A DNA stretch of 35,568 nucleotides, taken from a virus. Location of the stretch: IMG/VR virus record IMGVR_UViG_3300046450_002261, positions 1-35,568 of that record, one strand, 5' to 3'. The notes under the pieces were generated by a model, which was not told where the DNA came from, did no database searches, and saw only the letters and a program-made list of their open reading frames with translations. Made by a program: the position numbers and the translations under genes. Below are positions 7,543-14,441 of the stretch, piece after piece; the first letter of the stretch is position 1, and every line of letters begins with the position of its first letter.

Positions 7543-8231
7543 CAAATAAATTTTCTTTTTAAAGATAAGTTTTTACAGTGGATTACCTTGGGGTTTTTTA
7601 CTTCATTAATAAGCGGCGCTCTAACGTTCCATTGCGCGGGGAGTATTTTTATGTCGATATCATAAACGTAATCTAAAGCTACATGTATAAAATACTGATC
7701 ACCTACAGGGTCTATTTTTTTTGGAATTTCTGGATAACTATCTCTATGATGCAAAATGTCGCAAGCTTTTTCAACTACGCTCTTAAACGGGCGGTCATTT
7801 TTAACTGCGAACAATCCCGTATTTAACATGTGACCGAGCCTTGGAGGCCCCTGAAAGTGACAATCTCTAGCTATAGAAAGGTCAAATTTTTCATCTATAA
7901 TTTTTTCCGGATTGTCTAAAAACAAAATATCAGCATCTGAAAATATAGTCATTTCATAAGGTAGATGATTTTTGAAAATCTGTAGCTTGCGAATAGTTAG
8001 TCGCTGGTTATTTATTTTATGTTCTATGGAGTAATCTTCAAATTTAATTTTTTTTATCTGTAAATTATTGAACTCTAACTCTAAGTCGTCACGATCTGTT
8101 ATTACAGTAATGGGCAAATCATTAAATCTCCTCACGCTGGCAATACTCATTAATAAGTTTTCTGTAAAGTTTTTTTCTTTATGGGGCTCCCTCTCGTTCT
8201 TGAAAATTGTATATAATATTCCAGTTTTCAT
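7539..8231 (-). CDS. GT-A type glycosyltransferase
   Basis: Start taken at the ATG at 8231, whose ATGA overlaps the stop of the upstream sulfotransferase gene; a longer reading would begin with TTG. 230 residues. A conserved F-S-D-A-D-I-L-F-L-D (99-101 DxD) is the metal and nucleotide-sugar binding motif of GT-A enzymes of the GT8 or related nucleotide-diphospho-sugar transferase type. A later N-T-G-L-F-A-V and D-Q-Y-F-I-H-V-A-L fit the same fold. It should move a sugar from a nucleotide donor to a glycan; donor and acceptor cannot be read. Last gene of island B. Confidence 0.82.
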   Translation of the reverse strand: MKTGILYTIFKNEREPHKEKNFTENLLMSIASVRRFNDLPITVITDRDDLELEFNNLQIKKIKFEDYSIEHKINNQRLTIRKLQIFKNHLPYEMTIFSDADILFLDNPEKIIDEKFDLSIARDCHFQGPPRLGHMLNTGLFAVKNDRPFKSVVEKACDILHHRDSYPEIPKKIDPVGDQYFIHVALDYVYDIDIKILPAQWNVRAPLINEVKNPKVIHCKNLSLKRKFIC

Positions 8232-9085
8232 TTTAAAGTAAAATTGCAAAAATTTCTATGAGCGTCGGCTGCTTGATTATATTCATCTATGTTTGGTATC
8301 TTCATCGACATAGCTCCATCTGTTTGTTTTACGTCCTTGTTTAAAATTATTTTTTTAAAAACCTCTTTGTTTATTTGGCTGTCATTTAAATTTAAAAACC
8401 TACATACTTTTTCGAATTCTTTCTCTTGGTTTGAACTTAAATATAAATCTTCATACGCTAGTAAATAGCAATTTGTTTTTTTTACTTCTTCCCAAAAAAG
8501 TTTCAGCGCTCTGGTTGATCTTCGTATTCTATTTAAAGAGTGCTTAACGTTAATTGGTTTTATATCTGCCTTGCTTATTCTACTCTTTACTTTACTTATG
8601 GCTTCTTTACTTATTCCCTCTATCGTTAATTGAGACACTTTAGTGCCTACTGATATGTGAGCAGATTTAACAAAATCGAATTGATTTTTTCTATACATAA
8701 AGATAATCGAAACGCTTTTTTCTTTAGCGTAATCAATTATATTATAATTAGTTTTAAAACAGTTATTTCCCCATATGTGTTTTATTCCATCAAATCTAGC
8801 GTAAATAGAATTTAAAAATTGGTAACACACTTTTTTATCTTTTAAAGATAAATCCCAAGGATTATGATACTGGGGTAATGGAAATTCTTCGAGCGAACAA
8901 TCGTAATCTTCCGGGAAATCAGTATGGAAATTAAATTTTTTAATCTCTTCTTCAATTAAATATTTATCCCCAGTTTGTATGCAGGTAGGTTCTTGCGCGA
9001 CTTTTACGCCATCAACATTAAAGCACGCCGACAAAGAAGTCGTGCCGCTCCTTGCTTGTCCAAAAATTAAATATTTGTTATCCAT
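8228..9085 (-). CDS. sulfotransferase family protein
   Basis: 285 residues, cytoplasmic, no signal peptide. The N-terminus Y-L-I-F-G-Q-A-R-S-G-T-T-S-L (about 5-18) is the P-loop-like site that binds the 5'-phosphosulfate of PAPS, and F-M-Y-R-K-N-Q-F-D-F-V-K-S (129-141) fits the 3'-phosphate site (R...S). Such enzymes move sulfate to hydroxyls of sugars or other molecules. It overlaps the upstream gene by 8 bp and the downstream gene by 4, inside a tightly packed glycan operon, so a carbohydrate acceptor is likely (inference). Confidence 0.8.
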   Translation of the reverse strand: MDNKYLIFGQARSGTTSLSACFNVDGVKVAQEPTCIQTGDKYLIEEEIKKFNFHTDFPEDYDCSLEEFPLPQYHNPWDLSLKDKKVCYQFLNSIYARFDGIKHIWGNNCFKTNYNIIDYAKEKSVSIIFMYRKNQFDFVKSAHISVGTKVSQLTIEGISKEAISKVKSRISKADIKPINVKHSLNRIRRSTRALKLFWEEVKKTNCYLLAYEDLYLSSNQEKEFEKVCRFLNLNDSQINKEVFKKIILNKDVKQTDGAMSMKIPNIDEYNQAADAHRNFCNFTLK

Positions 9086-10367
9086 TTAAATAATTTAAAA
9101 ATAAAGACTTAAAATAATCTTTATCCCTAGATTGTTTTATATATTCTTCTGTTTTTCTAAATAATTCTTCATTAGAAATATCTTTATCAACCAATTTATC
9201 AATAGGCCGCTGGTCATTGGCATCATAAACGGCTGGATTGTTAAAAATATCTTGCTGCGGCCTCTTTCTAAACTCACAACCATCTTCAAGGTTGTAATGA
9301 GCCCAGTGTTGGTGCTCTGCATAAAGTATATTTACTGGTGCAAAATATAAAGCGCTAGAAGCCCCGGCTTGGGACACGTAAGAAAACCCGTTATTAAGAG
9401 AAAGGAGTGTCTGTATAGATGTTAAAGAACTTCTAAGTCTGGAATTCAAGGAGCCCCTAAAACCAATATAGCTTTGAAACGGCCACCATCCTGAACTCTC
9501 TTTATTATTTTTGAATTTATTAAAATTAAAATTATATATTTTATTCGCGCCGACCTCTTCGTGGACTTCTATTAGTGCTTCGCCCATTATATCAGATAAT
9601 ATGTACTCCATGCCAGCCCTTCTTCGACAACTCGCTGCGCCTAGTCTGTAACATTCACCTTCCTCTAGCTTCCTCCTGCCTTGATGCTTATCATTTTTTA
9701 TATAAGCAAAAATTTTAGGTGAATCATCTATATTTAGATCATTGACTAATGATTCATAGCTCTTTATTTGATTTTCGAGAAAATAGATATTGTATTTTTT
9801 ATGATGCTCTCGGTAAAATTCTGTGACAAAACTTTCTTCAAACCTATTTAAACTATCGCAAAAGGGAAGTTCGGTTTGATGGTCTGTATAATTTTTTAAA
9901 ACACTTAAGAATAGGTTGGCGTGTTCTATTTTAGGTATACAACTGAGTGTATAATACTTGTGGCCCACCTCTTTACAGTACTTACTCCAGTGTAAATCCC
10001 AACCTTTTACTTTAACGGAATGATGTGATCCAGCGTAACATTGATTTGTATGTTTTTCTAGGTACTTTGCCTTCTGGACAGCCTCGTTCCATGTGGTGTC
10101 TACTCCAACCGCCTCGCTTGTCACGGATATAACGGCGTGAGAATAAAAACTAAAAAGTGGAATATTATCCTCTGTAGATAAAACTGATAATTTAATATTA
10201 GATTGATCACATATGGCAAAGATGGCAGGTAACATTGAATGGTTTTTTATTTCTCCAAACCAAGGACATACCACAATTTCTCCATCGAATTTTCTCTCAG
10301 GGTAAAACTCATAAACCTTGTGTCCCTTATCGTTTTTGTAGGAGTAATCTATTGTTTTGATATTCAT
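9078..10367 (-). CDS. unrecognised protein, possible GT-B glycosyltransferase
   Basis: Start placed at the ATG at 10367, which forms an ATGA overlap with the upstream methyltransferase stop; an earlier TTG would add four residues. 429 residues. No family recognised. Visible points: an early E-I-V-V-C-P-W-F-G-E-I, a Gly/Arg-rich middle (R-L-G-A-A-S-C-R-R-R-A-G), and near residue 340 the stretch S-Y-V-S-Q-A-G-A-S-S-A-L-Y-F-A-P-V-N-I-L-Y-A-E-H-Q, which has the look of the C-terminal nucleotide-sugar binding half of GT-B enzymes. The place between sugar-modifying genes favours a glycosyltransferase, but that is inference. Confidence 0.7.
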   Translation of the reverse strand: MNIKTIDYSYKNDKGHKVYEFYPERKFDGEIVVCPWFGEIKNHSMLPAIFAICDQSNIKLSVLSTEDNIPLFSFYSHAVISVTSEAVGVDTTWNEAVQKAKYLEKHTNQCYAGSHHSVKVKGWDLHWSKYCKEVGHKYYTLSCIPKIEHANLFLSVLKNYTDHQTELPFCDSLNRFEESFVTEFYREHHKKYNIYFLENQIKSYESLVNDLNIDDSPKIFAYIKNDKHQGRRKLEEGECYRLGAASCRRRAGMEYILSDIMGEALIEVHEEVGANKIYNFNFNKFKNNKESSGWWPFQSYIGFRGSLNSRLRSSLTSIQTLLSLNNGFSYVSQAGASSALYFAPVNILYAEHQHWAHYNLEDGCEFRKRPQQDIFNNPAVYDANDQRPIDKLVDKDISNEELFRKTEEYIKQSRDKDYFKSLFLNYLNG

Positions 10368-10909
10368 TTGACGCCCCAAAAGTTCATGTAATTCTCTTGG
10401 TGTAGTTCAACGCTTTGGGCGTCGAAAAACTCGTCAACCGCCCTCGTTACTCCGGGAAAATCTGGCTCTGGTTTATCGGGGTGTTCGCCGTAATCATGGC
10501 CAGATAATATCCCGCCTTTTTTGAGCTTCGGATACCAAGCCTCTAGATCAGCCATGCAACCTTTGTAGCTATGATCCGCGTCTACATAAACAAAGTCTAT
10601 TGATTCATCATCGAAAAGACGAGAGGCGTTTACCGTCCAATTATTAATTTGAAAAATATTTTTGTAGCGCTTCCAAAGAAGGGGTCTTTGGAATTGAACA
10701 TCAACAGCTATAATTTTTAAATCTTTATATACCCTAGCTAAAAGCTCAGGAAGAAAACTACCCAGCGAGCCTAGCTCTACAAAGGTTTGAGGTTTGTGTT
10801 CCTGCACGAGTTTATCTATAATTAAGCCCGTCTCCCAATGACTCCATCGGTGGCCTAGGGTTTTTTCTATATCTCGTCTATTTTCCATATCTTTTATGTT
10901 CCGTAACAT
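10364..10909 (-). CDS. class I SAM-dependent methyltransferase
   Basis: 181 residues. F-V-E-L-G-S-L-G-S-F (about 43-52) is motif I of the Rossmann methyltransferase fold, I-A-V-D motif II, and F-V-Y-V-D-A-D-H-S-Y-K-G-C followed by L-K-K-G-G-I-L-S-G-H-D-Y matches the FkbM/Methyltransf_24-like group found in sugar and secondary metabolite clusters. It overlaps the upstream radical SAM gene by 32 bp if the first ATG is used, or by 11 bp if M8 at 10888 is used; either is possible. Probably O-methylates a sugar of the glycan (inference). Confidence 0.82.
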   Translation of the reverse strand: MLRNIKDMENRRDIEKTLGHRWSHWETGLIIDKLVQEHKPQTFVELGSLGSFLPELLARVYKDLKIIAVDVQFQRPLLWKRYKNIFQINNWTVNASRLFDDESIDFVYVDADHSYKGCMADLEAWYPKLKKGGILSGHDYGEHPDKPEPDFPGVTRAVDEFFDAQSVELHQENYMNFWGVK

Positions 10910-11936
10910 TACCTAAATCAACTATAGGATCATCGAATATTGGGTTTTTTAAAAGATTAAGAAACTCGTCACGCTCCGGATGATCCTCTCGCCACACAGC
11001 GACACTCCCAAACCCTTCTGGCGAAAACGTACCCCAGTTAATTATTTTAGAAAAATAAACTTTATCCACCCCTAACCTTTTTCCCAACTTAACGAAGTCA
11101 ATCATCTCTTTGTAGTTGACTTCCTGAACGACAAAATCCAATCTTAATTCGTTTATCATTTTTTGTCTTCTTAACGAAGAGAGGAAGATTAAATTTTCCT
11201 GAAGTTTCCCCCAGTGCCCTCCCCTGCGCGTAATTTTGTACGTATCTTCAGTGGACGCGTCTATGGAGACGATGACCGTATTAACGTTTTTCTGTATTTT
11301 CAACATTTTTCCCCAAGTTTTCTGGTTAAACAAGACTCCATTTGTCTGAAGATTAAAAAGCACTTTAGGGAAATTAGAGCCATCTACGTTAAATAAAAAA
11401 TCTCTAAATATTTTTGATCCGAAAGGGTCTCCTGACCCAGTAACGTTTATCAAGCAGTATCTATCGTGAGGCTTACTGAAAACTTCTTTCGCTATTTGTT
11501 CTTGGATTTTCAAGCTTCTCTCGTAAGCGGGTCCTGAAGTAACACTAAAAGTTTTCTTTCTACAGCTAGGACAGCTTAAGTTGCAAGACTTATCATGACA
11601 TAAATTATAAAAAATTGGAGAGAGGTCATCTACGGTATGATTGTCAATAATGTCGCGGTGACGCTGGTCTTGTATTGAGTCTCTGGTCGGTAACGAATTG
11701 GATTTTATGTGAGGGCATAATTCATGATTACAATGACGAAATGAGCCATCTAAAATACTTCTCCTTATTTCTTTTACATCCTCGTTGTTGAAGGCCTCCT
11801 TGACAGAGTATTTTTCATTTATGGGGGGCGTATGATAATTTAACCACGAAGGGCAACATAAAGAAGCTTGCCCGTTAGGGTGAATTTCGAAATGGTCAAA
11901 CGGTTTATGACAAAATTTATTAGAAACACTTTCCAT
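10878..11936 (-). CDS. radical SAM protein with N-terminal cysteine cluster
   Basis: 352 residues. C118-N-L-S-C122-P-S-C125 is the CX3CX2C site for the [4Fe-4S] cluster that cleaves S-adenosylmethionine, and V-T-G-S-G-D-P-F (about 165) matches the 'GGE'-type motif. Before the core, F-C-H-K-P-F-D-H-F-E-I-H-P-N-G-Q-A-S-L-C-C (8-28) and C69/C74 look like a SPASM-type auxiliary cluster motif, which usually follows the core; here it comes first. The enzyme is expected to do radical chemistry on a peptide or sugar. It lies between a sulfotransferase and a methyltransferase, overlapping both. Substrate unknown; sugar epimerisation, dehydration or peptide modification are all possible. Confidence 0.85.
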   Translation of the reverse strand: MESVSNKFCHKPFDHFEIHPNGQASLCCPSWLNYHTPPINEKYSVKEAFNNEDVKEIRRSILDGSFRHCNHELCPHIKSNSLPTRDSIQDQRHRDIIDNHTVDDLSPIFYNLCHDKSCNLSCPSCRKKTFSVTSGPAYERSLKIQEQIAKEVFSKPHDRYCLINVTGSGDPFGSKIFRDFLFNVDGSNFPKVLFNLQTNGVLFNQKTWGKMLKIQKNVNTVIVSIDASTEDTYKITRRGGHWGKLQENLIFLSSLRRQKMINELRLDFVVQEVNYKEMIDFVKLGKRLGVDKVYFSKIINWGTFSPEGFGSVAVWREDHPERDEFLNLLKNPIFDDPIVDLGNVTEHKRYGK

Positions 11937-12636
11937 CGTTATTCTTTAGCGCTGGGAAATTATAGTCAAATGCCCGTAAATCATCTTGAAAATTTTGAGT
12001 GACATAATTGTAAGAATTTTGATTATAAGTATCTTGAAATTTAAAATCTTTCTGATCCGGTAAACTTTCGTTTTTTTTGAGCAGCTTTATTCTTGGTAAG
12101 TTAAAAAGACCACAGAAATAACTAAAGCATTGGACTAGTTCTTCGAACTTAAAAAGGCCATCTACTAATTGCCTGTTACGGAAATCCAATGGAACTTTAA
12201 TATTTTTAGGGGATTCGCAAATCATCTGGACTTGCGGGCGAGCGAGTGATCCCGCTCGATTACTTTGCAAGAAGTCTTCAAAAGATACCCCTTTGACTCT
12301 TTTCTGTTTCCCTCTCGTATCTGTGCCCCCTGTCGCGCACCACCAGTTATAAAGGGAGACAAGTCTAGAGTAAGGGTTACGCACACAACTAAATACGTAA
12401 TAATTTTGCCATATTTCTTCACCCAATCTCTCTCTTATTTCAAGAGCGGAGCTATGCTTATGAAGCTCCCCTGCAGTTTTTTTTTCTTCATCGTCTTGGA
12501 GCTCGTGATTGGGGTGACCACCTAAAATTATATCCTGTTGCAAGTCTAAGAACGGGTAAAGAGCGTCAACAATGCTAGTCCCAGCCGTCTTCGGGGCATG
12601 AACAAAAATAAATCTATGTTTATGACTAATAATCAT
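11920..12636 (-). CDS. sulfotransferase (carbohydrate sulfotransferase type)
   Basis: 238 residues. F-I-F-V-H-A-P-K-T-A-G-T-S-I (9-22) is the 5'-phosphosulfate binding loop of the Sulfotransfer_2 group, and C-V-R-N-P-Y-S-R-L-V-S-L-Y (84-96) is the 3'-phosphate binding motif. H61 in H-K-H-S-S-A is a possible catalytic base. This group mostly sulfates sugars (chondroitin, heparan and bacterial polysaccharides). It overlaps the upstream GT-B gene by ATGA and the radical SAM gene by 17 bp. Very likely adds sulfate to the glycan made by this operon. Confidence 0.88.
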   Translation of the reverse strand: MIISHKHRFIFVHAPKTAGTSIVDALYPFLDLQQDIILGGHPNHELQDDEEKKTAGELHKHSSALEIRERLGEEIWQNYYVFSCVRNPYSRLVSLYNWWCATGGTDTRGKQKRVKGVSFEDFLQSNRAGSLARPQVQMICESPKNIKVPLDFRNRQLVDGLFKFEELVQCFSYFCGLFNLPRIKLLKKNESLPDQKDFKFQDTYNQNSYNYVTQNFQDDLRAFDYNFPALKNNDGKCF

Positions 12637-13727
12637 TTTAAAGATTTGTATATTTCGCTTTCCTCTAAACTCTTCCTGAAATAGTTTCCATCAAGCCTCC
12701 GTCTTGTTTCGCAGGTTAACAAATATTGATGGGCTTTCTCAATTAGATCGTAATCTAAAGCTTTAGCCGCCGCTTCGTCAAGGGTATCAAAAAACAAGGG
12801 ATAATCTTTGCCGAAGTATTCTATAGTAGCCGGAAGCTTATTAATTAAAGTTGGCGTAGCTCTGGCGATAGCCTCAATCACCCCATTGTTAGCGCTAGAA
12901 GCATAAAGGTCCAAAAATAAAATGTTATCTATAAAAATATTATCATAGGCCTCGTTGCTTAATCTGGTTAAGTCGTATGTATTGTCATTATATTTCTCAG
13001 GCACGTCTTTCCCGTGAATCTCTTTTTGTTTAATTAAAAAATAATTAATTGTCTTTATTGGACTCTCTCCTACGTAAGGCAAAAGCCTAATCTTTCGATA
13101 ACCTGAAGACTTATCCAAGGGTAAAAGGAAAAGACTTAGCATATTCCTTAGCCAGTATCCTATTAAGAAAATTTTCTTATCTTCATTTTTTAAAAATTTT
13201 TGAAAATTAAAAATTTTATCTGGCGTCTCCGTAGGGTGAATTAAGGGATGAGTGGGAATCCCGGTTTCAGACTGAACATATTCAGCTAAGTCAGTAGAAA
13301 GAGTGAAGAAGCCCTTGCACGTTTTCAAGCTCTCCTGAAACTGAGGCTTGACAATTATTTTCTCTAAAGAGTTGAATCCGAAAAACCATTCCGGGGTAAA
13401 TGGCGGGTTGTGTAATACGCCTACCCAATCTTGGTCGTAAGTTTCAATCTCTCTTTTCCATGAAAAATTTCTTTCGACAAAGGAGTCGAAAAACACCCCC
13501 TCATCATTGTGAAGGGGTGCTAGTTGATCTAAAACGTAAGACCATCCACTTCGGTGATTCCCGAAGCACGGCTGCTCGTTTAAGTTTAATTTCCCAGAAG
13601 ACGCCCCTTCGATTATTTTAAAAGTCTTATCATAGCTTCCCCAAGCGTTATTCTCCCAACGCTCTTTCTCGTTAAGGGTTTCGGCTATTTCGACTTTATA
13701 ATCATTAAAGGAATGAATACGACTCAT
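12633..13727 (-). CDS. GT-B type glycosyltransferase
   Basis: Start taken at the ATG at 13727, 2 nt after the lipoprotein stop (TAGCTATG); an in-frame ATG at 13760 would overlap that gene by 31 bp. 364 residues. An early V-G-V-L-H-N-P-P-F-T-P-E-W-F (about 102-115) and a C-terminal D-L-Y-A-S-S-A-N-N-G-V-I-E-A-I-A-R-A-T-P (about 273-292) with a Glu in the nucleotide-sugar site are characteristic of GT-B transferases (GT4-like). First gene of island B, directly behind the lysis genes. Confidence 0.82.
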   Translation of the reverse strand: MSRIHSFNDYKVEIAETLNEKERWENNAWGSYDKTFKIIEGASSGKLNLNEQPCFGNHRSGWSYVLDQLAPLHNDEGVFFDSFVERNFSWKREIETYDQDWVGVLHNPPFTPEWFFGFNSLEKIIVKPQFQESLKTCKGFFTLSTDLAEYVQSETGIPTHPLIHPTETPDKIFNFQKFLKNEDKKIFLIGYWLRNMLSLFLLPLDKSSGYRKIRLLPYVGESPIKTINYFLIKQKEIHGKDVPEKYNDNTYDLTRLSNEAYDNIFIDNILFLDLYASSANNGVIEAIARATPTLINKLPATIEYFGKDYPLFFDTLDEAAAKALDYDLIEKAHQYLLTCETRRRLDGNYFRKSLEESEIYKSLK

Positions 13728-13729
13728 AG

Positions 13730-13948
13730 CTAGTCTTGAGGAAGGCCGCCAGCGTACCATCCTTCAGGAAGCTTTACCTTGTTCTTCGACAAAATCCATT
13801 CTCCGTCTTTAAGAACGTAAACTTTCCCGGCTGGGAAGTCGGGGCCTACCCTAATTAGATTTGATTGCGTGTCAACGAAAACGACACGAGTAGAGCCACA
13901 TCCTAAAAGTAGCAAGCAACTAATTATTAGTGGGAGTATCTTCTTCAT
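13730..13948 (-). CDS. small lipoprotein, possible outer spanin
   Basis: 72 residues. M-K-K-I-L-P-L-I-I-S-C-L-L-L-L-G-C is a lipoprotein signal peptide with the lipid-linked Cys at 17. The mature part (about 55 residues) ends in L-P-E-G-W-Y-A-G-G-L-P-Q-D. The gene begins inside the preceding 62-residue gene in another frame (29 bp overlap), as outer-spanin genes often do with their inner-membrane partner, and it follows a holin-like gene. A lysis role as outer-membrane spanin subunit is therefore plausible, but the mature part is not the usual Pro-rich type. Confidence 0.7.
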   Translation of the reverse strand: MKKILPLIISCLLLLGCGSTRVVFVDTQSNLIRVGPDFPAGKVYVLKDGEWILSKNKVKLPEGWYAGGLPQD

Positions 13949-14108
13949 CTTTTTGTTTTGATTTAGATTCTTGCTCTTCTATTCGTCTACGCCATTTGTC
14001 TTTAAGGCCTTGTGGCGTGGCGTCAGCGTCGCTCGCCTTAGTGTCTTTTTTCACTTCGGAAGAAAGCCATTCCAACAGAGCTTTAAATAACGCTGACAAC
14101 CACGCCAT
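13920..14108 (-). CDS. small charged protein of the lysis cassette
   Basis: 62 residues. The N-terminal 19 residues (M-A-W-L-S-A-L-F-K-A-L-L-E-W-L-S-S-E-V) form an amphipathic or weakly hydrophobic helix; the rest is very charged (K-D-K-W-R-R-R-I-E-E-Q-E-S-K-S-K-Q-K-D-E-E-D in substance) and suited to a coiled coil. Between the holin-like gene (4 nt upstream) and the overlapping lipoprotein gene, it could be an inner spanin or antiholin. The anchor is less hydrophobic than usual for a spanin, so this is uncertain. Confidence 0.65.
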   Translation of the reverse strand: MAWLSALFKALLEWLSSEVKKDTKASDADATPQGLKDKWRRRIEEQESKSKQKDEEDTPTNN

Positions 14109-14112
14109 AGTA

Positions 14113-14325
14113 TTAGCCTTTCTTGGCTAGCCCCCTAGAGACGGTATACCCCAAAGCTGCGGCTGCGCTGCAGACGAATCCAAAGATTTTATCAGCGTTT
14201 GAAGTTCCCTCCGGGTCCACCATTCCTGCTCCCCATGCGAGAGAACCGAAAGCCACGCAAACCGTGATCCAGAATTCCGTAGTTTTCCAGCCGGGTTTTA
14301 CGCTATTATTTTTATTAGTCGCCAT
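14113..14325 (-). CDS. holin-like membrane protein
   Basis: 70 residues with two hydrophobic segments, about 15-35 (F-W-I-T-V-C-V-A-F-G-S-L-A-W-G-A-G-M) and 47-64 (I-F-G-F-V-C-S-A-A-A-A-L-G-Y-T-V), a short linker and a basic C-terminus (R-G-L-A-K-K-G). The N-terminal K-P-G-W-K-T-T-E-F-W is common in small phage holins. It should form the inner-membrane hole that starts lysis. It has its own promoter 9 nt upstream and is followed by the two small lysis-type genes. Confidence 0.75.
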   Translation of the reverse strand: MATNKNNSVKPGWKTTEFWITVCVAFGSLAWGAGMVDPEGTSNADKIFGFVCSAAAALGYTVSRGLAKKG

Positions 14326-14334
14326 AGTATTTTT

Positions 14335-14363
14335 ATTATAGTTATTGTCTTATTAAAAAGCAA
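14335..14363 (-). promoter_or_regulatory. sigma70-like promoter of the lysis cassette
   Basis: On the minus strand TTGCTT, 17 nt, TATAAT, then 9 nt to the holin ATG. An inverted repeat, TTGTCTT / AAGACAA at 14345-14351 and 14362-14368 with a 10-nt loop, overlaps the -35 and spacer and could be an operator. It lies in the gap between the tubulin-like gene and the holin. Confidence 0.65.
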
Positions 14364-14369
14364 GACAAA

Positions 14370-14441
14370 TTAGGCCTCGCTTCTTGCTCTTTTTGGATCA
14401 GTTGCATCCAAAAGTTTTTGCAAAGCATCTCCGTCGTGCGT
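14370..14441 (-). other. in-frame open extension beyond the amber stop of the tubulin-like gene
   Basis: After the TAG at 14442-14444 the same frame continues for 23 sense codons to a TAA at 14370-14372. The residues (T-H-D-G-D-A-L-Q-K-L-L-D-A-T-D-P-K-R-A-R) look like a normal helical C-terminal tail. Either the stop is read through at some rate, or a nonsense mutation recently shortened the gene. The open part ends just before the lysis promoter. Confidence 0.55.
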
